From NCBI GenBank assembly GCA_040385245.1, contig JAZKHT010000001.1, positions 310,001 through 374,000 of the forward strand: DNA of 64,000 nt, written 5' to 3'. The translations under genes and the position numbers were made by a program. Numbering within the stretch: position 1 is the first letter of the stretch; every line of letters begins with the position of its first letter. The notes beneath the pieces were generated by a model that was not told the DNA's origin, ran no database searches, and worked only from the letters and a program-made list of their open reading frames with translations. The DNA is from JAZKHT01 sp040385245 (GTDB lineage Bacteria; Pseudomonadota; Alphaproteobacteria; Rhodobacterales; Rhodobacteraceae). This document shows positions 60,204 through 64,000 of this stretch, piece by piece.

Positions 60204-61175
60204 CTAGCCGGGAAAGCGGTGCAGCACGTCGCAGAACAGGGCCGCATCGATATTCCCACCCGATGCGGTGCAGATCACCGTATCGCCCAGACCCGCGCTG
60301 AACAGGGCGGCGGCCAGTGCCACGGCCCCACCCGGTTCAACGACGATGCGCAGGTGGGCAAAGGCGAGTGCCACAGCCCGCAACGCCTGTTCGTCCGTCA
60401 CCACCAGCCCCGGTCCACAGAGTCGTTTCAAGATCGGAAAGGTCAGCAGCCCCGGCGACGGGGTGACGATGGCGTCGCAGATCGACCCAGAAGCTGCGGC
60501 GTTGCGTTCGATCCGCCCCGACGCCAGCGACCGGGCGGTGTCGTCAAAGCCTGCCGGTTCGCAGGGGCGCACCTTGAACGCCGGGGCGCGCGATTTCAGT
60601 GCAAGTGCGATGCCAGCGGTTAACCCGCCACCGCCGCAGCATGTCAGCACCTCGGCACTTGTCAGGCCCAGATCGGCGGCTTGCGCGGCAATTTCCAGAC
60701 CCGTGGTGCCTTGTCCTGCGATGACGAAGGCATCGTCATAGGGTTTGATCAGCGTCAGGCCACGCTGTTCGGAAATCTGTGCGCCGATGGCATCGCGATC
60801 TTCGGTGGCGCGGTCATACAATACCACCTCGGCCCCATAGGCGCGGGTGTTGGCGATTTTGACGGTGGGGGCGTCGGCGGGCATCACGATGACCGCTGCC
60901 ACCCCGTGCATCCGGGCGGCCAGCGCCACGCCTTGCGCGTGGTTTCCGGATGAATAAGCGATGACCCCGCGCGACCGGGTGGCGGCATCGAGCGCCGACA
61001 GCGCTGACCATGCGCCGCGAAATTTGAAGCTGCCGGTATGTTGCAGACATTCCGCCTTAACGAACACCCGCCGCCCGGCGATTTCGTCAAGGAACGGCGA
61101 AGACAGCAGGGGTGTGACGCGGGCATGGCCACGCAGCCGCGCGGCGGCGGCCTCGATCATCGCAATGTCAGTCAT
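60204..61175 (-). CDS. PLP-dependent threonine/serine (or hydroxyaspartate) ammonia-lyase
   Basis: A 323-residue fold-type II PLP enzyme. Lys51 in HTGSFKFRGA forms the Schiff base, SSGNHAQGVAL contacts the substrate carboxylate, and CCGGGGLTAGIA holds the PLP phosphate. It lacks the regulatory ACT domain of biosynthetic IlvA, so it is catabolic. L-threo-3-hydroxyaspartate, serine and threonine are all possible substrates. Overlaps the upstream hydrolase by 4 bp. Confidence 0.9.
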   Translation of the reverse strand: MTDIAMIEAAAARLRGHARVTPLLSSPFLDEIAGRRVFVKAECLQHTGSFKFRGAWSALSALDAATRSRGVIAYSSGNHAQGVALAARMHGVAAVIVMPADAPTVKIANTRAYGAEVVLYDRATEDRDAIGAQISEQRGLTLIKPYDDAFVIAGQGTTGLEIAAQAADLGLTSAEVLTCCGGGGLTAGIALALKSRAPAFKVRPCEPAGFDDTARSLASGRIERNAAASGSICDAIVTPSPGLLTFPILKRLCGPGLVVTDEQALRAVALAFAHLRIVVEPGGAVALAAALFSAGLGDTVICTASGGNIDAALFCDVLHRFPG

Positions 61176-61996
61176 GCTAGGGCTTTCACAAAGGTGTGCA
61201 GGGCGGCGATGCTTTCCGGCTCGTCCAGAAAGGGGATATGGGCGCGGTCGGGGACCGAGGCATAGATCATGTCGGGGCAGCGGCGGCGCATCTCGTCTGC
61301 GGTGGCTTTGGACAACAGGTCGGAATTCGCGCCCCGGATCAATGCCAACGGCAGGCCTCCGCAGGCGTCAAACAGCGGCCACAGATTGACGGGCGGGCCA
61401 GTGAAAGCGGCCAGAAACGCCTCGCGCAGGGCGGGGTCGTAGGTGATCTTCAGACCGTCCGGCGTTTGGGTGTAGTGCAGCCGCGCCTCGGCCAGCCAAC
61501 GGTCGGCGGGCACGTTGTGAAACCCCGGCATGTTGCGCGGCAGGGCATCGGCCAGCGCCTGATGCGTCTTTGACGCAGGATTACGCCCGACATAATCGGA
61601 AATGCGCGATAGGCCGGGTTGATGGATTTCGGGGCCGACGTCGTTCAGGCACAGCCCCAGCAGGCGCGGCTTGGCCACCAGTGCCAGAAGCATCCCGATC
61701 AGCCCCCCGCGCGAGGTGCCCAGCACCGCCGCCTGCGCGATCCCCAGATGATCCAGCAGGGCCAGCGCATCCTGCCCTTCTTGCGGCACGGTGTAAGTGG
61801 CGGCACCTGTCCAGTCGCTTTGGCCGCGCCCGCGATAATCCATGCGGATCACGCGGACCGGGGGCAGATGGGGCAGCATGTAGTCAAAATCGCCCATCGT
61901 CCGGGTCAGACCGGCAAGACACAGCAGCGGCACGCCTGTGCCCTGATCGCTGTAGGCGAGGCGCGCGCCATCGGGCGCGGTGAAGAATTGGGTCAT
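61172..61996 (-). CDS. Alpha/beta hydrolase
   Basis: A 274-residue hydrolase: LLCLAGLTRTMGDFDYM, MDYRGRGQSDW, nucleophile Ser95 in LGTSRGGLIGM and a His near DRAHIPFLDEPESI. The start is fixed by an ATGA overlap with the haloacid-dehalogenase-type gene. It is the second gene of the operon. Natural substrate unknown. Confidence 0.9.
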   Translation of the reverse strand: MTQFFTAPDGARLAYSDQGTGVPLLCLAGLTRTMGDFDYMLPHLPPVRVIRMDYRGRGQSDWTGAATYTVPQEGQDALALLDHLGIAQAAVLGTSRGGLIGMLLALVAKPRLLGLCLNDVGPEIHQPGLSRISDYVGRNPASKTHQALADALPRNMPGFHNVPADRWLAEARLHYTQTPDGLKITYDPALREAFLAAFTGPPVNLWPLFDACGGLPLALIRGANSDLLSKATADEMRRRCPDMIYASVPDRAHIPFLDEPESIAALHTFVKALA

Positions 61997-62673
61997 GACA
62001 ATAGCCGTGGCAGATGGGTCAGGTCGGGAATGACATGGGCCGGACCTTGCGGCAACCGGTCCTGTGCGGCGTTGCCCCGGTTGACCCATGCGGTGACAAA
62101 TCCAAAACGCGCCGCACCAGCTATATCCCAGCCGTTCGAGGATACGAACAGAACTTGTGCCGGGGGCACCCCCATCCGGTCTTCGACCAGCCGGTAGACA
62201 TGGGCGGACGGCTTGTAATGTCGCACCTCTTCGACCGACAGCACCGGGTCGAGCAGCCCGTCCAGCCTGGCGGCAGCGATGGCGCTTTGCAGCATCGCAG
62301 GCGTGCCATTCGACAGGATCGCAAGGCGATAGCCCGTGGCGCGCAGGTTTTCCAGCACGGCGCGCACTTCGGGAAAGGCGGGCAACTCGTCGTAAAGCTG
62401 CAACAGGCGGGCGCGCAGCGCGGGGTCGGACAGCCCCGACGTCTGCATCGCCCAATCAAGGGCGTCTGCGGTGACAACGGCGAAATCGTCATGCGCGCCC
62501 ATTATGGTGCGCAGCCAGGTGTATTCCAGTTGCTTGGCGCGCCAGTCCGATGCCAGCCGCGGCCAGATTTCGGCTAGGGCCGCCCCGTCCGGTGTGGCCG
62601 CCGCTGCCCGTGCGGCGCCGGCGACGTCAAACAATGTGCCATAGGCATCAAAGACGAGTGTGGTGACGTGCAT
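61993..62673 (-). CDS. Haloacid dehalogenase type II
   Basis: A 226-residue HAD-superfamily hydrolase. Motif I is VFDAYGTLFDV with nucleophile Asp9; motif II is ILSNGTP; the Lys of motif III is in VRHYKPSAHVYRLVE; FVSSNGWDIAGAARFGF is motif IV in the form typical of L-2-haloacid dehalogenases rather than phosphatases. GGAGGG precedes the start. First gene of a five-gene overlapping run, so the operon may act on halogenated or hydroxylated short acids. Confidence 0.92.
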   Translation of the reverse strand: MHVTTLVFDAYGTLFDVAGAARAAAATPDGAALAEIWPRLASDWRAKQLEYTWLRTIMGAHDDFAVVTADALDWAMQTSGLSDPALRARLLQLYDELPAFPEVRAVLENLRATGYRLAILSNGTPAMLQSAIAAARLDGLLDPVLSVEEVRHYKPSAHVYRLVEDRMGVPPAQVLFVSSNGWDIAGAARFGFVTAWVNRGNAAQDRLPQGPAHVIPDLTHLPRLLS

Positions 62674-62795
62674 CGGACCCTCCGGCCTGCATGGTCGCAC
62701 AGCCGCGCGGGCAGGGGTAGGGGGCGCGGCAATCGTGGCGCTTGCCCGCAGGCGTGGCATTGCCTAAACCCTGCGCACCCTACAGGAAGTGACCG

Positions 62796-64000
62796 ATGGC
62801 CAGCACCGACACCTCAGCCGAGCGCGCAAAGTCCAAACGAGTGGGCGCGCTGCGTGGGTTGCTTCCCTATCTTGCGCCCTATCGCGGCATGACGCTGCTG
62901 GCCGGTCTGGCGCTGATCGTGACGGCGGGCACCAGCCTTGTGCTGCCCCTGGCGGTGCGCCGGGTCGTGGACGGGTTCAGCATGGACAGCACCATGCTGC
63001 TGGACAGCTATTTTGCGGCGGCACTGGCCATTGCCGCCCTTTTGGCGCTGGGCACGGGGGTGCGGTACTACTTTGTCACCCGTCTGGGCGAACGTGTGGT
63101 GGCAGACATCCGCCGAGCCCTGTTTGACCGTGTCATGGGCATGAGCCCGGCCTTCTTTGAACGCCTCCTGACGGGCGAGGTGCTAAGCCGCATCACCACC
63201 GACACCACGCTGATCCTGTCGCTGATCGGCTCGTCCGTGTCGGTCGCCTTGCGCAACATGCTGATCTTGCTGGGCGGGTTGGCAATGCTGATGCTGACGT
63301 CGGCCAAGCTGACGGGGTTGGTTCTGTTGATCGTGCCCGCCGTCGTGGTGCCGATCATCGTGCTGGGCCGCCGTCTGCGGTCGCTCAGCCGCGAAAACCA
63401 GGACTGGATCGCCGCGTCGTCGGGGTCCGCGTCCGAGGCGCTGTCGTCGGTCCAGGCCGTGCAGGCCTTCACCCACGAAGGGCGCACCCGCGCGGCCTTT
63501 GCCGATGTCACCGAAAAGGCGTTCGATTCTGCGCGCAAACGGATCGGCACGCGGTCGGTGATGACCGTGATCGTCATCTTCCTGATCTTCACCGGCATTG
63601 TCGGGGTGTTGTGGATCGGCGCACGGGATGTGCGGGCAGGGGCGATGTCGCCGGGCGAATTGGTGCAGTTCCTGATCTATGCGGTGATGGTCGCAGGATC
63701 GGTTGGCGCGCTTTCGGAAATCTGGGGCGAATTGCAGCGGGCGGCAGGGGCCACCGAACGGCTGGTCGAATTGTTGCAGACCGATGACGCCGTGCGCGAT
63801 CCTGCCAGCCCAACGCCGTTGCCCCGTCCGGTGCGCGGCGAGATCGTGTTCGATGCCGTGACCTTCCGCTATCCCGCCCGCCCCGAGGTTTCGGCGCTGA
63901 AAGGCGTCAGCCTGATCGTGCGGCCGGGGGAAACCGTGGCGCTTGTCGGCCCGTCCGGCGCGGGCAAGACGACGATCCTGCAACTGCTGATGCGGTTTTA
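62796..64000 (+). CDS. ABC exporter (fused membrane and ATPase domains), 3' end cut
   Basis: 401 residues are visible, starting MASTDTSAERAKSKRVGALR after AGGA. The transmembrane domain has six hydrophobic segments (about 25-310), with the coupling-helix region RRALFDRVMGMSPAFFERLLTGEVLSRITTDT. The nucleotide-binding domain begins FDAVTFRYPARPEVSALKGV and reaches Walker A GPSGAGKTT before the window ends. It is of the MsbA/lipid and drug exporter type. Substrate cannot be told. Confidence 0.92.
   Translation, partial: MASTDTSAERAKSKRVGALRGLLPYLAPYRGMTLLAGLALIVTAGTSLVLPLAVRRVVDGFSMDSTMLLDSYFAAALAIAALLALGTGVRYYFVTRLGERVVADIRRALFDRVMGMSPAFFERLLTGEVLSRITTDTTLILSLIGSSVSVALRNMLILLGGLAMLMLTSAKLTGLVLLIVPAVVVPIIVLGRRLRSLSRENQDWIAASSGSASEALSSVQAVQAFTHEGRTRAAFADVTEKAFDSARKRIGTRSVMTVIVIFLIFTGIVGVLWIGARDVRAGAMSPGELVQFLIYAVMVAGSVGALSEIWGELQRAAGATERLVELLQTDDAVRDPASPTPLPRPVRGEIVFDAVTFRYPARPEVSALKGVSLIVRPGETVALVGPSGAGKTTILQLLMRF

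Overview
The window looks like a chromosomal segment of a Roseobacter-group alphaproteobacterium (Rhodobacteraceae). The evidence is high G+C, PhaC/PhaP/PhaR polyhydroxyalkanoate genes, a mitochondrial-type NDUFS4-like complex I subunit, small alphaproteobacterial families (DUF2842, DUF2065, DUF1178, DUF6524-like), a GTTC-N7-GTTC type SOS box and several paralogous amine/amino-acid uptake clusters. It is mostly core housekeeping and catabolic genes, densely packed with many 4-bp ATGA overlaps. Both ends are cut: a PHA depolymerase at the left and an ABC exporter at the right.

Layout. 1-3.8 kb: PHA storage (phaZ divergent from phaC, then phaP and phaR) with clear PhaR-type TGC-rich operators. 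3.8-4.7 kb: LysR regulator. 4.7-14.4 kb: a minus-strand run of a DegT-type aminotransferase, an FAD amine oxidase, two glutamine-synthetase-like ligases, a class-I amidotransferase and a four-gene polar amino-acid/polyamine-type ABC importer, which reads as a gamma-glutamylation pathway. 14.5-19.7 kb (minus): PhnD-like binding protein, TerB-like protein, rlmJ, pyrG, secG, a VOC protein and a small membrane protein. 19.9-28.6 kb: purA, DUF2842, a large acidic protein of unknown function, thiamine pyrophosphokinase, EamA transporter, sdaA, a GST and DUF2267.

28.8-30.1 kb holds the most unusual feature. It is a 1,263-bp segment of lower G+C with 28-bp terminal inverted repeats (27/28 identical), flanked by a 6-bp direct repeat ATATTT, and carrying two genes but no recognisable transposase. 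It sits inside an intergenic repeat whose uninterrupted relative lies near 57.3 kb.

30.1-39.99 kb: EF-hand protein, rpiA-gor, hflK-hflC-DUF2065-degP (membrane quality control), HD hydrolase, peptidoglycan-binding lipoprotein, a DnaE2-like OB-fold fragment directly behind a perfect LexA box, [2Fe-2S] ferredoxin and a VCBS-type periplasmic protein. 39.99-46 kb: RTX-Hint protein, DUF1178, uvrB, the NDUFS4-like gene, a GNAT acetyltransferase and tRNA-Arg(TCT). 46-54.6 kb: a divergent branched-chain-type (Liv) ABC system with its own FAD oxidoreductase, GntR regulator, DUF3830, TIGR04076-type protein, aldo/keto reductase and binding protein, probably a dedicated catabolic unit of unknown substrate. 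54.9-62.7 kb: fatty acid desaturase, enolase-superfamily enzyme, MFS exporter and a five-gene overlapping run (two alpha/beta hydrolases, PLP ammonia-lyase, third alpha/beta hydrolase, haloacid-dehalogenase-type hydrolase). The window ends in an ABC exporter.

All assignments were made by reading the sequence. No database search was run, so family names rest on recognised motifs and remembered family architecture.
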